Part shown: positions 26,227 through 36,132 of the stretch, one piece after another
Numbering within the stretch: the stretch's first letter is position 1
Layout of the letters: every line of letters begins with the position of its first letter
Source: DATKDP01 sp035546335
GTDB lineage: Bacteria; Acidobacteriota; Thermoanaerobaculia; Gp7-AA8
Direction: 5' to 3'
NCBI GenBank assembly: GCA_035546335.1
Contig: DATKDP010000111.1
Location: forward strand, 80,625 to 144,624
DNA: 64,000 nucleotides
Notes under the pieces: model-generated
The model's database searches: none
The model's input: only the letters and a program-made list of their open reading frames with translations
Told to the model about the DNA's origin: nothing
Program-made: the position numbers and the translations under genes

Positions 26227-27510
26227 TCATCGGCGAATGCTTCGCCTGCGCGATGTCTCGTTCGGGATGCTCGGGTCATAGTAGATGGAGCCGCGTGTGC
26301 TCTGCCCGTCCGGATTGATGACGTAGAAGGTGACGATTCCGGCAGCGTGACGCGGTGTTTTCACCTGAATCTCCGTCGGGGTCACTGCCAGAACCTCCCC
26401 CTGGACACCTTCGAAGACGGCCCGCGCACCATTCTGGAAGCGCTCACCGAAGATCGTGATCACAGATCCTCCCGTCGCGCTTCCTCCGCTGAGAGAGGTG
26501 ACTCGCGGGGCGGTGGCGTAGTTCAGGCAGAGCCGCTCGATTCTGCCACTCAGCGACGTTCCGAGCATCGCGTACGCCGCCGTCGAATCGGCGACGAATG
26601 TCCGCACCGGCTGGCCGTACAGAACGAACTCGCTGCCGCTCTCGACCGCTTTCAGGTAGCCGATGCTGCCGTGGGTCCAGTCGAATCGTCCCACCGAGTA
26701 GAGAAGGCGTCCGCCATCCCTCTTCAGCTGCGACGGATCGAAAAGAGCGTCACTCACCGCCGTCGCCGCCCCCCCAGTCGTCGCGATACGGAACAGCAGA
26801 TCCTCGGTCGCCGTCTGCCGGGCTGAAAAATAGACCGAGCCGCCGTCCACCGCCGCAATCAGCCTCGCCGCGCGACCGTCGAAGAGCTTCGTGAGCGTTC
26901 CACCGATCTTGGGGACCCGGCTCAATCCATACGGCGGAGCATCGTCGATTCCCGACTCGGTCACGTAGACGAAGCTCGTATCGAAACCGAGGTCGCGAGG
27001 TGACGAGAGATTCGACGCGATCGTCTGCACGCTTCCGCCGCTCTTCGGAATTCTCTGAATCTGACCGTCCGGTTGTCCAGCGCTCGACGGGACCATCCAA
27101 TAGAGATGCGTGTCGTCGTTCCGCAGAGCCGCGATGGTCCCGGTCGTCTCGCCGATCAGTGTCGACGCACCGCCGATCTTCGGAACCGCGAAGATCTGAT
27201 GAAACTCCTGGTCCGTCGTGAATCGGGAGAGGACATAGTAGACGGCGTTGGCGTCGACGGTCAGTTGTTCGATCGCCTGCGTTGCACTCACCAGCTCGGT
27301 CGCGCTCGCATCGTCTTTCCGCACGCGCTGCACCTTGCCCGAATTGGTCGCCAGAAACAGCCATGTCTCATCGATCGCCATCGAGCGGACGGTCGACGTG
27401 TTGAAGAACGGAGCGTCCATACAGACCGCTCGGGAGATCGATGGAGTGAAGGCGACTGCGAGGGTGAGATAAAAGAGTGAGAAAAGGGATGGAGCGAACC
27501 GATGAGTCAT
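26227..27510 (-). CDS. Exported beta-propeller protein with C-terminal IPT/TIG domain
   Basis: A 427-residue secreted protein. The signal peptide is MTHRFAPSLFSLFYLTLAVAF followed by a Ser-Arg-Ala cleavage region. Repeated strands typical of NHL/PQQ-like propellers follow (FAVPKIGGASTLI, QRIPKSGGSVQTI, SRVPKIGGTLTKL). About residues 335-415 form an immunoglobulin-like IPT/TIG domain (PRVTSLSGGSATGGSVITIF, IVTFYVINPDGQSTRG). The protein is probably at the cell surface or in the periplasm; its role is unknown. The start at 27510 is chosen because it gives the signal peptide; the frame is open further upstream, but that part overlaps the rrf2 promoter. It is divergent from rrf2. Confidence 0.78.
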   Translation of the reverse strand: MTHRFAPSLFSLFYLTLAVAFTPSISRAVCMDAPFFNTSTVRSMAIDETWLFLATNSGKVQRVRKDDASATELVSATQAIEQLTVDANAVYYVLSRFTTDQEFHQIFAVPKIGGASTLIGETTGTIAALRNDDTHLYWMVPSSAGQPDGQIQRIPKSGGSVQTIASNLSSPRDLGFDTSFVYVTESGIDDAPPYGLSRVPKIGGTLTKLFDGRAARLIAAVDGGSVYFSARQTATEDLLFRIATTGGAATAVSDALFDPSQLKRDGGRLLYSVGRFDWTHGSIGYLKAVESGSEFVLYGQPVRTFVADSTAAYAMLGTSLSGRIERLCLNYATAPRVTSLSGGSATGGSVITIFGERFQNGARAVFEGVQGEVLAVTPTEIQVKTPRHAAGIVTFYVINPDGQSTRGSIYYDPSIPNETSRRRSIRR

Positions 27511-27654
27511 TCCAGCAGTATCTCCTGCGCCTGAGAAAGTCGTTATTGTCATTGTACAGTACGAGTACCCGAAGGTCGGTGTCCATGGCTCGAGAATGCA
27601 GGTCGCAAACGTGCCAGGCGCGCGAAACACGGAAGAACCAAGGCGGATGGCCTG

Positions 27655-27683
27655 TTGTTGAAATCGTACCAATATGGTACTGT
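27655..27683 (+). promoter_or_regulatory. Probable rrf2-suf promoter with overlapping palindromic operator
   Basis: 27666-27680 is a perfect palindrome: GTACCA, spacer ATA, TGGTAC. It lies between a -35-like TTGTTG (27655-27660) and a weak -10-like TACTGT (27678-27683), 17 bp apart, and 24 bp before the rrf2 start. A site placed there would block RNA polymerase when bound. Autoregulation by the Rrf2 protein is the natural reading, since these proteins bind dyads at their own operons. The half-site sequence is not one that I recognise from IscR, NsrR or CymR. Confidence 0.5.
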
Positions 27684-27704
27684 TTGCTGCCGGCGCGATT
27701 CCAA

Positions 27705-28174
27705 ATGCTGAAAATCTCTCGATTGACCGATTATGGGCTTCTCGCAATGGCCTACCTCAGCCAGCGGCCGGGAGAGGTGACGACGAGCCGCGAGATTGCC
27801 GGATATTACCGTCTTCCGGTGCCGATGATCTCGAAGGTGATGAAAGTCCTCCATGAAGGGGGGCTGATCGTCTCGCAACGCGGTGCGGGGGGTGGATACT
27901 CGTTCGAGGGGGACGCCAACGCGGTGACGCTGGGCCAGCTTCTCGACGTGCTCGAAGGGCCGTGGGATCTGGTGGAGTGCGAGACGCTGAACGAAGAAGG
28001 GCACGCGATCTGCGTGATTCGACAGGCGTGCCCGTCGCGAAGCTTCATGTTCGGAATCAACCGTGCGATCAAGGCGAGCTTCGATCAGATCACGCTCGCC
28101 GAGATGGTTCGGGGTAGTTTTCCCCGATCGACCGCCGCCGGGAAGATGGCGATGGTTGCGCCTCAGGAGATGCA

Positions 28175-28178
<4 letters not shown>
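27705..28178 (+). CDS. Rrf2-family regulator of the SUF operon
   Basis: A 157-residue winged-helix transcription factor: MLKISRLTDYGLLAMAYLS, recognition region VPMISKVMKVLHEGGLIVSQ, then the wing RGAGGGYSF. The cluster-binding region has three cysteines, in VECETL, AICVIRQ and ACPSRS, the spacing seen in Rrf2/SufR-like iron-sulfur sensors. It probably senses Fe-S status and represses the suf operon when clusters are sufficient. Its stop overlaps the sufB ATG in an ATGA arrangement, so it heads the operon. A dyad operator lies just upstream. Confidence 0.9.
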
Positions 28179-29632
<1,454 letters not shown>

Positions 29633-29661
29633 ACGAGCCCGTCGGGAAAAGGAACGATCAA

Positions 29662-30426
29662 ATGCTGGAAATCAGAGACCTGCATGCAGGCATCGACGGA
29701 CGCGAGATTCTCAAGGGGCTGAGCCTCTCGGTCGCGGCGGGCGAAGTGCACGCCATCATGGGGCAGAACGGTTCCGGAAAAAGCACGCTCGCGAACGTGC
29801 TGGCCGGAAGGCCGAGCTATGTCGTGACCGCGGGCGACGTGCTCTACGAGGGGAACGACCTGCTCGCCATGCCTCCCGAGGAGCGGGCGCGCGAAGGATT
29901 GTTCCTCGCGTTCCAGTATCCGGTGGAGATCCCCGGGGTCAACAACATCTACTTCCTCAAGGAAGCGCTCAACGCGAAGAGAAAGCACAACGGACTCGAG
30001 GAGCTCGACGCGATGGAGTTTCTAGCGCTCGTCCGCGAGAAGATGAAGCTGGTCCATCTCGAAGAAGGCTTCATGAACCGCGCCGTCAACGAAGGCTTCT
30101 CCGGAGGCGAAAAGAAGCGCAACGAGATCTTCCAGATGGCCGTGCTCGACCCGAAGCTGGCGATCCTCGACGAGACCGACTCCGGCCTCGACATCGACGC
30201 CCTCCGCATCGTGGCCAATGGAGTGAATCATCTGAAGAGCGAGCAGCACGCCGTCCTGGTCATCACGCACTACCAGCGCCTGCTCGACTATCTCGTCCCC
30301 GATCACGTGCACGTTCTCCACGACGGAAGGATCGTGAAATCGGGAACGAAAGCGCTCGCGCTGGAGCTCGAGAAGAAGGGCTACGGCTGGGTGGAAGAGG
30401 AGCTGGCGGCGGCGACTGGCCGCTGA
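29662..30426 (+). CDS. sufC: Fe-S cluster assembly ATPase SufC
   Basis: A 254-residue ABC-type ATPase that drives conformational change in SufBCD. Walker A is GQNGSGKST at residue 34, the ABC signature is FSGGEKKRNEIFQM at residue 146, Walker B is LAILDETDSGLDIDALRI, and the switch histidine is in VITHYQRLLDYL. The preferred start is ATG at 29662 with AGGA upstream; a TTG at 29629 overlapping the sufB stop is in frame and would add 11 residues. It is the third gene of the operon. Confidence 0.97.
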   Translation: MLEIRDLHAGIDGREILKGLSLSVAAGEVHAIMGQNGSGKSTLANVLAGRPSYVVTAGDVLYEGNDLLAMPPEERAREGLFLAFQYPVEIPGVNNIYFLKEALNAKRKHNGLEELDAMEFLALVREKMKLVHLEEGFMNRAVNEGFSGGEKKRNEIFQMAVLDPKLAILDETDSGLDIDALRIVANGVNHLKSEQHAVLVITHYQRLLDYLVPDHVHVLHDGRIVKSGTKALALELEKKGYGWVEEELAAATGR

Positions 30427-30454
30427 CGCCGCTCGCTGACGAGACGTGAATGAC

Positions 30455-31780
30455 ATGACGGCAATACTCGAAACGACCGATCCGATCGTCGCCCGTTTGC
30501 TGGGGCTGGGGGACGGTCTCGGCGAGGGCGACCCATCGTGGATCCGCCGGCTTCGCCGCATCGGCGCATCCCGGTTCGCCGCGCTCGGCTTTCCCACCGT
30601 GCGCCAGGAGGCATGGCGGTTCACCAACGTCGCCCCCCTCGCCGGGATCGCGTTCGCGCGGGAGTCCGGACACGAGCCGTCTCGCGAGCGGATTGCACAT
30701 CTTCTCCCCGACGAGACGACCAATCTCGTCGTCGTCGACGGCCGTTTTTCTCACCGGCTCTCGGATGTCGTCTCGGTCGAAGGTCTCGCCGCCGGATCGC
30801 TCGCCGATGCGATTCGATCCGGAACGCCCCTTCTGGAGGAGCACCTCGGCGGGTATGCCGACGCGGAGAGCCGCCCTTTCGTCGCTCTCAACACCGCCCT
30901 GATCGACGACGGCGTTTTCGTTTCAGTGGATCCCGGCGTCGTCGTGGAGCAGCCGATTCACCTCTTGTTCATCACCACCGCAGGCGGGAGTCCTCGTCTG
31001 TCAAATGTCAGAAACCTGATTCTCGCCGGAGCGGGCAGCCAGCTTCGCCTGCTCGAAACGTACGCCGCTCTCGATGACGGTGGTGTTCAGTTCACCAGCT
31101 CCGTCAGCGAGGTCGTCGCGGAACGGAACGCGACCGTCGACCATCACCGGCTGCAGATCGAAAGCGACGAGGCGTATCACATAGGCGCCCTGCGCATCGA
31201 GGCGAAGCGCGACAGTCAGGTGAGGTCGCATTCGATCTCGCTCGGCGCAGCGCTCGCTCGCATCGACATCGATGCGGTGCTCGCCGGTCCTGGAAGCGGC
31301 TGCGTGCTCGACGGCCTCTACGTCGTTCGCGGAACGCAGCACGTCGATCATCACACGGTGATCGATCACGCGCAGCCGCACTGCACCAGCCAGGAGCTCT
31401 ACAAGGGCATCCTCGACGGACGTTCGCGCGCGGTGTTCGACGGGGCGATCATCGTCCGGAAGGATGCGCAGAAGACGAGCTCGGGGCAGGTGAACAGGAA
31501 TCTCCTCCTGTCGGAGGGCGCGGTGGTCGATTCCAAGCCGCAGCTCGAGATCCATGCCGACGACGTCCGCTGTACGCATGGTTCCACGATCGGCCAGCTC
31601 GAGGGCGAGCCGGTCTTCTACCTTCGATCGCGCGGCATCGCGGAGCGCGAGGCGCGCAACATGCTGACCTATGCATTCGCGCGGGAAGTCGTCGATCGGA
31701 TGCAGATCCCGTTCGTCCGATCGATCGTCGAGGAGGCGCTTCTCGAGCGGCTGCCGGGCGGCGTTGGGGAGAGGGGATGA
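30455..31780 (+). CDS. sufD: Fe-S cluster assembly protein SufD
   Basis: A 441-residue SufD, the SufB paralogue of the SufBC2D scaffold. Family marks are the N-terminal RQEAWRFTNVAPL, the beta-helix, and the C-terminal HADDVRCTHGSTIGQLEGE followed by FYLRSRGIAEREARNMLTYA. The catalytically important His in the CTHGST region is present. The start is ATG at 30455 (a GTG at 30446 is in frame). It ends in an ATGA overlap with sufS. Confidence 0.96.
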   Translation: MTAILETTDPIVARLLGLGDGLGEGDPSWIRRLRRIGASRFAALGFPTVRQEAWRFTNVAPLAGIAFARESGHEPSRERIAHLLPDETTNLVVVDGRFSHRLSDVVSVEGLAAGSLADAIRSGTPLLEEHLGGYADAESRPFVALNTALIDDGVFVSVDPGVVVEQPIHLLFITTAGGSPRLSNVRNLILAGAGSQLRLLETYAALDDGGVQFTSSVSEVVAERNATVDHHRLQIESDEAYHIGALRIEAKRDSQVRSHSISLGAALARIDIDAVLAGPGSGCVLDGLYVVRGTQHVDHHTVIDHAQPHCTSQELYKGILDGRSRAVFDGAIIVRKDAQKTSSGQVNRNLLLSEGAVVDSKPQLEIHADDVRCTHGSTIGQLEGEPVFYLRSRGIAEREARNMLTYAFAREVVDRMQIPFVRSIVEEALLERLPGGVGERG

Positions 31781-33039
31781 GCTCCATGACGGTTGCCTCC
31801 GGGATGAAGCGGCAGCGGTCGGACTACGACATCGAGGCGATCCGTCGCGAGTTTCCCATCCTGCGGGAGACGGTGCACGGGAAGCCGCTCGTGTATCTCG
31901 ACAACGCTGCGACGACGCAGAAACCGCAGAGCGTGATCGATGCGATCGTCCATTATTACCTGCACGACAACTCGAACGTCCATCGCGGCGTCCATCTGCT
32001 CAGCGAGCGGGCGACGGCCGATTACGAAGCCGCCCGGGTGAAGATCCAGCATTTTCTCAATGCCTCGTCGGAGAAGGAGATCATCTTCACTCGCGGTTGC
32101 ACGGAAGCGATCAACCTGGTGATGTACTCCTGGGGGCGTTCCCACGTCGGGCCCGGCGACGAGATCGTCATTTCCGCGATCGAGCATCATTCGAACATCG
32201 TTCCATGGCAGATGCTCTGCGAGGAAAAGGGAGCCGTGCTCCGGGTGATCCCCGTCAACGAGCAGGGAGAGCTCGTTCTCGACGAATACGAAAAAGTTCT
32301 CTGCGAGCGGACGCGGCTCGTCGCCATCAGCCACGTCTCCAACGCTCTCGGAACGATCAATCCCATCCGTACGATGATCGAGATGGCTCATGCGCACGGG
32401 GCTCCGGTGCTGATCGATGGAGCCCAGGGAGTGCCGCATCTGAAGGTCGACGTCCAGGCGCTCGATTGCGATTTCTACGCATTCTCGGGCCACAAGGTCT
32501 ACGCTCCGACCGGCATCGGCGCCCTCTATGCGAAGAGGCGCTGGCTCGAGGCGATGCCGCCGTTTCAGGGGGGCGGCGACATGATTCTCTCGGTCACCTT
32601 CGGCAAGACGATCTACAACGAGATTCCCTACAAGTTCGAAGCGGGAACTCCGAACATCTCGGGAGCGATCGGCCTCGGCGCCGCGCTCGATTACGTTTCC
32701 TCGATCGGCCTCGATGCGATCGCGGCATGGGAGCATGATCTTCTCGCCTACGCGACGGCGCGTCTGACCGAGCTTCCGGAAGTGAAGCTCATCGGAACGG
32801 CTGCCGAGAAGGCGAGCGTCGTCTCGTTCGTGCTCGACGGGATTCATCCTCACGACATCGGCACGATCGTCGATCAGGAGGGGGTGGCGATTCGCACGGG
32901 CCATCATTGCGCGCAGCCCGTCATGCGAAGGTACGGCCTTGCAGCGACGGCGCGCTGTTCGCTGGCGCTCTACAACACTCCGGAGGAGATCGACGCACTC
33001 GTGCGCGCCATCCGCAGGGTGCTCGAGGTATTCGGCTGA
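31777..33039 (+). CDS. sufS: Cysteine desulfurase SufS
   Basis: A 420-residue PLP-dependent type II cysteine desulfurase that supplies sulfur to the SUF scaffold. The N-terminus shows VYLDNAATTQKP. The PLP-binding lysine is Lys240 in FSGHKVYAP, and the persulfide-forming cysteine is Cys378 in RTGHHCAQPVM. The RTGHHCAQP form and the short loop mark the SufS group rather than IscS. It overlaps sufD by four bases and sufU by one (TGATG), so the chain is translationally coupled. Confidence 0.97.
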   Translation: MSSMTVASGMKRQRSDYDIEAIRREFPILRETVHGKPLVYLDNAATTQKPQSVIDAIVHYYLHDNSNVHRGVHLLSERATADYEAARVKIQHFLNASSEKEIIFTRGCTEAINLVMYSWGRSHVGPGDEIVISAIEHHSNIVPWQMLCEEKGAVLRVIPVNEQGELVLDEYEKVLCERTRLVAISHVSNALGTINPIRTMIEMAHAHGAPVLIDGAQGVPHLKVDVQALDCDFYAFSGHKVYAPTGIGALYAKRRWLEAMPPFQGGGDMILSVTFGKTIYNEIPYKFEAGTPNISGAIGLGAALDYVSSIGLDAIAAWEHDLLAYATARLTELPEVKLIGTAAEKASVVSFVLDGIHPHDIGTIVDQEGVAIRTGHHCAQPVMRRYGLAATARCSLALYNTPEEIDALVRAIRRVLEVFG

Positions 33040-33491
33040 TGGCGGATCTGAGAGAGCTGTACCAGCAGGTCATCCTCGATCACTACAAGAATCCGCGCAA
33101 CTACGGGCGCCTGGAGTCGGCAACCCAGCAGGTCGAGGGCTACAATCCACTTTGCGGAGACCACTACACGATCTTCGTCGACCTCGACGATGCGACCATC
33201 CGCGACATCTCCTTCGACGGCTCCGGGTGCGCCATCTCCAAAGCGTCTGCCTCCGTGATGAGCTCGTCGGTCAAGGGAAAGAGCCGCGAGGAAGCGGAAG
33301 AGATGTTCCGGAAGTTTCGTGAGCTGATGATGGGGGAGGGCGTCTCCGAGGAGGAAGCGGAGAAGCTCGGCCGCCTCGCCGCGTTTCTCGGCGTGCGGGA
33401 ACATCCATCGCGCATCAAGTGCGCGACCCTCGCCTGGCATGCCCTGCACACCGCGCTCACCGGTGAGGGCGAAGTCGCCTCGACGGAATGA
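33039..33491 (+). CDS. sufU: Sulfur-transfer protein SufU
   Basis: A 150-residue IscU-like protein of the SufU type, a zinc-dependent sulfur acceptor that takes persulfide from SufS. It opens with LYQQVILDHYKNPRNYG. The conserved ligands are Cys39 (NPLCGD, with the Asp), Cys64 (GSGCAISKASASVM) and Cys128 (RIKCATLAW). The segment between the second and third cysteine is longer than in IscU, as expected for SufU. The gene is coupled to sufS. Confidence 0.95.
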   Translation: MADLRELYQQVILDHYKNPRNYGRLESATQQVEGYNPLCGDHYTIFVDLDDATIRDISFDGSGCAISKASASVMSSSVKGKSREEAEEMFRKFRELMMGEGVSEEEAEKLGRLAAFLGVREHPSRIKCATLAWHALHTALTGEGEVASTE

Positions 33492-33504
33492 AAGGAGCGA
33501 TTCG

Positions 33505-34047
33505 ATGAGAGAACATGTGACGGTCAGCCGTGACACGACGTCGATTCAGATTCCGAGCGGATACGAGATCGTCCTTCCCGCGGGAACGAACGCGACGATC
33601 GTGCAGTCTCTCGGAGGCGCCTATACGCTGATCACCGAGGACGGGATGATGGTTCGCGTGTCGGGGCCGGAGGTGGAGGCGATCGGGAAGGAAGTGGCGA
33701 GCGGACCGCAGGTCGAGGGAAATGTCTCGCAGGAGGAGCTCGACAAGCTGGTCTGGGATCAACTGCGCACCTGCTTCGATCCCGAGATTCCGGTGAACAT
33801 CGTCGACCTGGGGCTCGTCTACCTCTGCGCGCTCGAGCCGATGGAAGAAGGGACATATCGCGTCCAGATCAAGATGACGTTGACCGCACCCGGCTGCGGA
33901 ATGGGGCCGGTTCTCGCGGCGGACGTGGAGAGCAAAGTGCGCGCGCTTCCCGGCGTGCGCGACGCCAATGTCGAGGTCGTCTTCGATCCGGTGTGGGACC
34001 GCAGCATGATGAGCGAGGCGGCGAAGCTTCAGCTCGGCATGTGGTGA
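33505..34047 (+). CDS. sufT: Fe-S maturation protein SufT (MIP18/DUF59 family)
   Basis: A 180-residue protein with an N-terminal beta segment of about 85 residues (IQIPSGYEIVLPAGTNATIV) followed by a DUF59/MIP18 domain: LRTCFDPEIPVNIVDLGLVY, then MTLTAPGCGMGPVLAADVE with the conserved cysteine. SufT proteins help maturation of Fe-S enzymes in Gram-positive bacteria and are common in suf operons. AAAGGAG eight bases before the ATG supports the start. It is the last gene of rrf2-sufBCDSUT; a strong terminator lies 208 bp downstream. Confidence 0.9.
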   Translation: MREHVTVSRDTTSIQIPSGYEIVLPAGTNATIVQSLGGAYTLITEDGMMVRVSGPEVEAIGKEVASGPQVEGNVSQEELDKLVWDQLRTCFDPEIPVNIVDLGLVYLCALEPMEEGTYRVQIKMTLTAPGCGMGPVLAADVESKVRALPGVRDANVEVVFDPVWDRSMMSEAAKLQLGMW

Positions 34048-34255
34048 GCGTCGGCGTTGCTCTTGCAAGGTCCTTGCGCGCTGCCATCTTTGCAGGTTGT
34101 GGGTGGCATGCTCGTTGATACAATGACAGTGCGGGCGGACGAGGCGATGTCTCCCTCCGTAGTGAGGCAGAGACGGACCCTCCACCCTACGAATCGTCAC
34201 AGGGCCACACGCCCTTTCGAATCAAAAGCGATCGACTGCCGCCCGTGAGATCGAC

Positions 34256-34285
34256 GCGCCGCGAGGTTCCCTCGCGGCGCTTTTT
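34256..34285 (+). terminator. Rho-independent terminator downstream of the suf operon
   Basis: A perfect 11-bp stem (GCGCCGCGAGG with CCTCGCGGCGC), a three-base loop and a TTTTT run at 34281-34285. The stretch 34048-34255 between sufT and this site shows no gene. The rest of the gap, 34286-34378, contains a partial family B left arm (GCGAAGCATTTGCACG near 34346-34361). Confidence 0.9.
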
Positions 34286-34378
34286 CTAGCCCACGCTCGA
34301 TCGCCGCGACCGTCACAGTCTGAAGACGGTCCCATTCTCGTAGAGGCGAAGCATTTGCACGCCGGCCGCGACGTGGGC

Positions 34379-34900
34379 TCACTCGCTTCGCAGCGTCTCC
34401 AGCTGCGCACGATGATGGTCGATGTGCCGAGCGCACAGGGTCAGGCCCTGGTCCACCGGCGCGGTGCCGAAGTAGGCGTGCGTGAGACGCTGCGATGGCG
34501 GCGCAGCGATGGCCAGCGTTTGCAGCTCACCGCATCTCTCGCGGAACATCGAGAGTGCCTCATCCCGATCGGGCCCCCGCTCGGCCGGTCGCGTCTCGCG
34601 GGGAGCGGGAGCTCGCTTCGGAAATCCGCGCCCCGCGAGAAGCCCCGGCCTCAGCAGGAGGCGCAGGAGAATCCGCTGGAAGAAGCGCGTACGGATCTTC
34701 ATTCCCTCCCCGCCGCGAAGTTCCTGGAGGAGTATGTCGTAGGTCGCAATCAGGTGGGCCACGATCTGGGCCGGCGTCCACTTTCCTTCCGCGAGCGCGT
34801 CGTGCCAGCGACCGTCGGCTACCGACGTCGCTGCCGCAAGCAGCGCCTCGGCCGAGGCGTCGTGCAGTTCGAGAGCACGGCGCAGAGCATGCGTGGTCAT
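34379..34900 (-). CDS. DinB-family protein
   Basis: A 173-residue helical protein of the DinB/YfiT-like four-helix metal-binding fold. The first helix pair contains GKWTPAQIVAHLIATYD with the first His, and the end of the last helix has CARHIDHHRAQLETL with the other His ligands. Members include thiol-dependent transferases and stress proteins; the reaction here is unknown. The ATG at 34900 is the preferred start, with an in-frame ATG at 34918 as an alternative. It converges on the suf terminator. Confidence 0.75.
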   Translation of the reverse strand: MTTHALRRALELHDASAEALLAAATSVADGRWHDALAEGKWTPAQIVAHLIATYDILLQELRGGEGMKIRTRFFQRILLRLLLRPGLLAGRGFPKRAPAPRETRPAERGPDRDEALSMFRERCGELQTLAIAAPPSQRLTHAYFGTAPVDQGLTLCARHIDHHRAQLETLRSE

Positions 34901-35020
34901 CGCGTGAGATCGTAGCATTTTGTTCTGCCGCGGCGCGGCGCCTGGTGACATTGCACTGCCGCGTCAGCAAATGCGAAACTTGTAGTCAACTCGTACCGTT
35001 CCCTCCTCATCCTCCGGTAG

Positions 35021-35212
35021 AGTGCGATCGTTGGTCGCGTCGAAGTCACCGCCCGCGGCGACGTCGGCTTCTCGAACGGCCCGATCCGGAATCCCGCGGG
35101 GGAGGAGATCGGAACCTACACGTCGATCTGGCAGAAACAGGCCGACGGCCGCTGGAAGGTCATTTTCGACGGGCCTGGTTGCATGAATCCCCCACCATCC
35201 GCCGGCAGGTGA
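35021..35212 (+). pseudogene. C-terminal remnant of a DUF4440/SnoaL-like protein
   Basis: The frame at 35030-35212 reads VGRVEVTARGDVGFSNGP, then GTYTSIWQKQADGRWKVIFD before a stop. The end strand pattern Y-x-x-I-W-x-K-x-x-x-G-x-W-K-V is the hallmark of the last two strands of DUF4440 (NTF2-like) proteins. The first half of the domain and any start codon are absent. The flanking sequence 34901-35020 and 35213-35420 shows no further coding signal, so this is a leftover of a deleted gene. Confidence 0.6.
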
Positions 35213-35427
35213 TGCCGGCTCCGATGTCACGAGCGAGAATTTCACGGCGCAGCGGCAGGTTACCCTGTATGTTCGGTCGTCGGATGCAAGCTGCGTCCCG
35301 CCCTGGCAGCGCCTGTCAGTCCTTCCGTGATCCGGGCTAAGCCGCGTCGCCGGAAGTCCCATCCCCTTAGCGAACTGCCAGCGATGGTAGCGACAGCGGC
35401 CCGAGCTCGTCGGTCCACGGAGGTCAT

Positions 35428-35643
35428 GTGACAGCAACAGCGAAAACACGAGAGCCGAAGATCAGCGTTTCCGAAGCGAACATTCACAAGACGGCGATTC
35501 GAATTCTCTCCCAGCGCCTGGTGACGCCCGAGGTGCAGTACGTTCAGCGCACGCTCGGAAACACGGCGACCCAGGCCGACCTGGACAAGCAGGTTCAGGC
35601 GGTTCGGAAGCTCCCCTGGGCGGCAATCGAGCTTCCCGAGTAG
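35428..35643 (+). CDS. Small hypothetical protein
   Basis: A 71-residue protein with GGAGG four bases before a GTG start. Third codon positions are strongly G/C-biased, as in the neighbouring genes. The sequence (SEANIHKTAIRILSQRLVTP, TATQADLDKQVQAVRKLPWA) suggests two helices and a conserved-looking C-terminus. I do not recognise the family. It ends 31 bp before the convergent VOC gene. Confidence 0.5.
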   Translation: MTATAKTREPKISVSEANIHKTAIRILSQRLVTPEVQYVQRTLGNTATQADLDKQVQAVRKLPWAAIELPE

Positions 35644-35674
35644 ATGGAGTCAATTGCCCGCTGCCGGATGAGAC

Positions 35675-36061
35675 TCACGGAAATCCTGCAGCCGGCCGCG
35701 GCTCCCACAGCTCCACCTTGTTGCCTTCAGGATCGACGAACCAGCCGAAGCGACCGTACTCGTACTCTTCGATCGCGCCGGCAACCTCTGCGCCTCCTTC
35801 GCGCACCTGAGCGAGTGCACCGTCGAGATCATCGACCACCAGGTTGAACATGAACTCTCGTTCCGACGGCGCAAAGTACGTCGTGTCCTGCGGGAATGGA
35901 GCCCAGACCGTGATGCCGCCGGGCGGCATGGCGGCCGGCTGAAACGAGGCTCCGTGAGGATGGGCGACCGGTACGCCGAGCCATCGCTGGTACCAGTCAC
36001 CGAGACCCTTGGGATCGCTCGAGCGGAAAAAAACCCCTCCGAGGCCGAGAACACGCGCCAT
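35675..36061 (-). CDS. VOC-superfamily (glyoxalase-like) protein
   Basis: A 128-residue vicinal-oxygen-chelate protein: VLGLGGVFFRSSDPKGLGDW begins the first beta-alpha-beta module, and FMFNLVVDDLDGALAQVRE then GRFGWFVDPEGNKVELWEP form the second. The last Glu is the usual metal ligand. The group includes lactoylglutathione lyase-like and antibiotic-resistance proteins; the substrate is unknown. AGG in GAGGCAGGT precedes the ATG at 36061. Confidence 0.8.
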   Translation of the reverse strand: MARVLGLGGVFFRSSDPKGLGDWYQRWLGVPVAHPHGASFQPAAMPPGGITVWAPFPQDTTYFAPSEREFMFNLVVDDLDGALAQVREGGAEVAGAIEEYEYGRFGWFVDPEGNKVELWEPRPAAGFP

Positions 36062-36132
36062 ACCTGCCTCCCGAGTTTGCTGCGCTTCGGCAACAAGAGT
36101 AACGGCGCAAGCCTTGTGCCGGCAAGCCTGGT

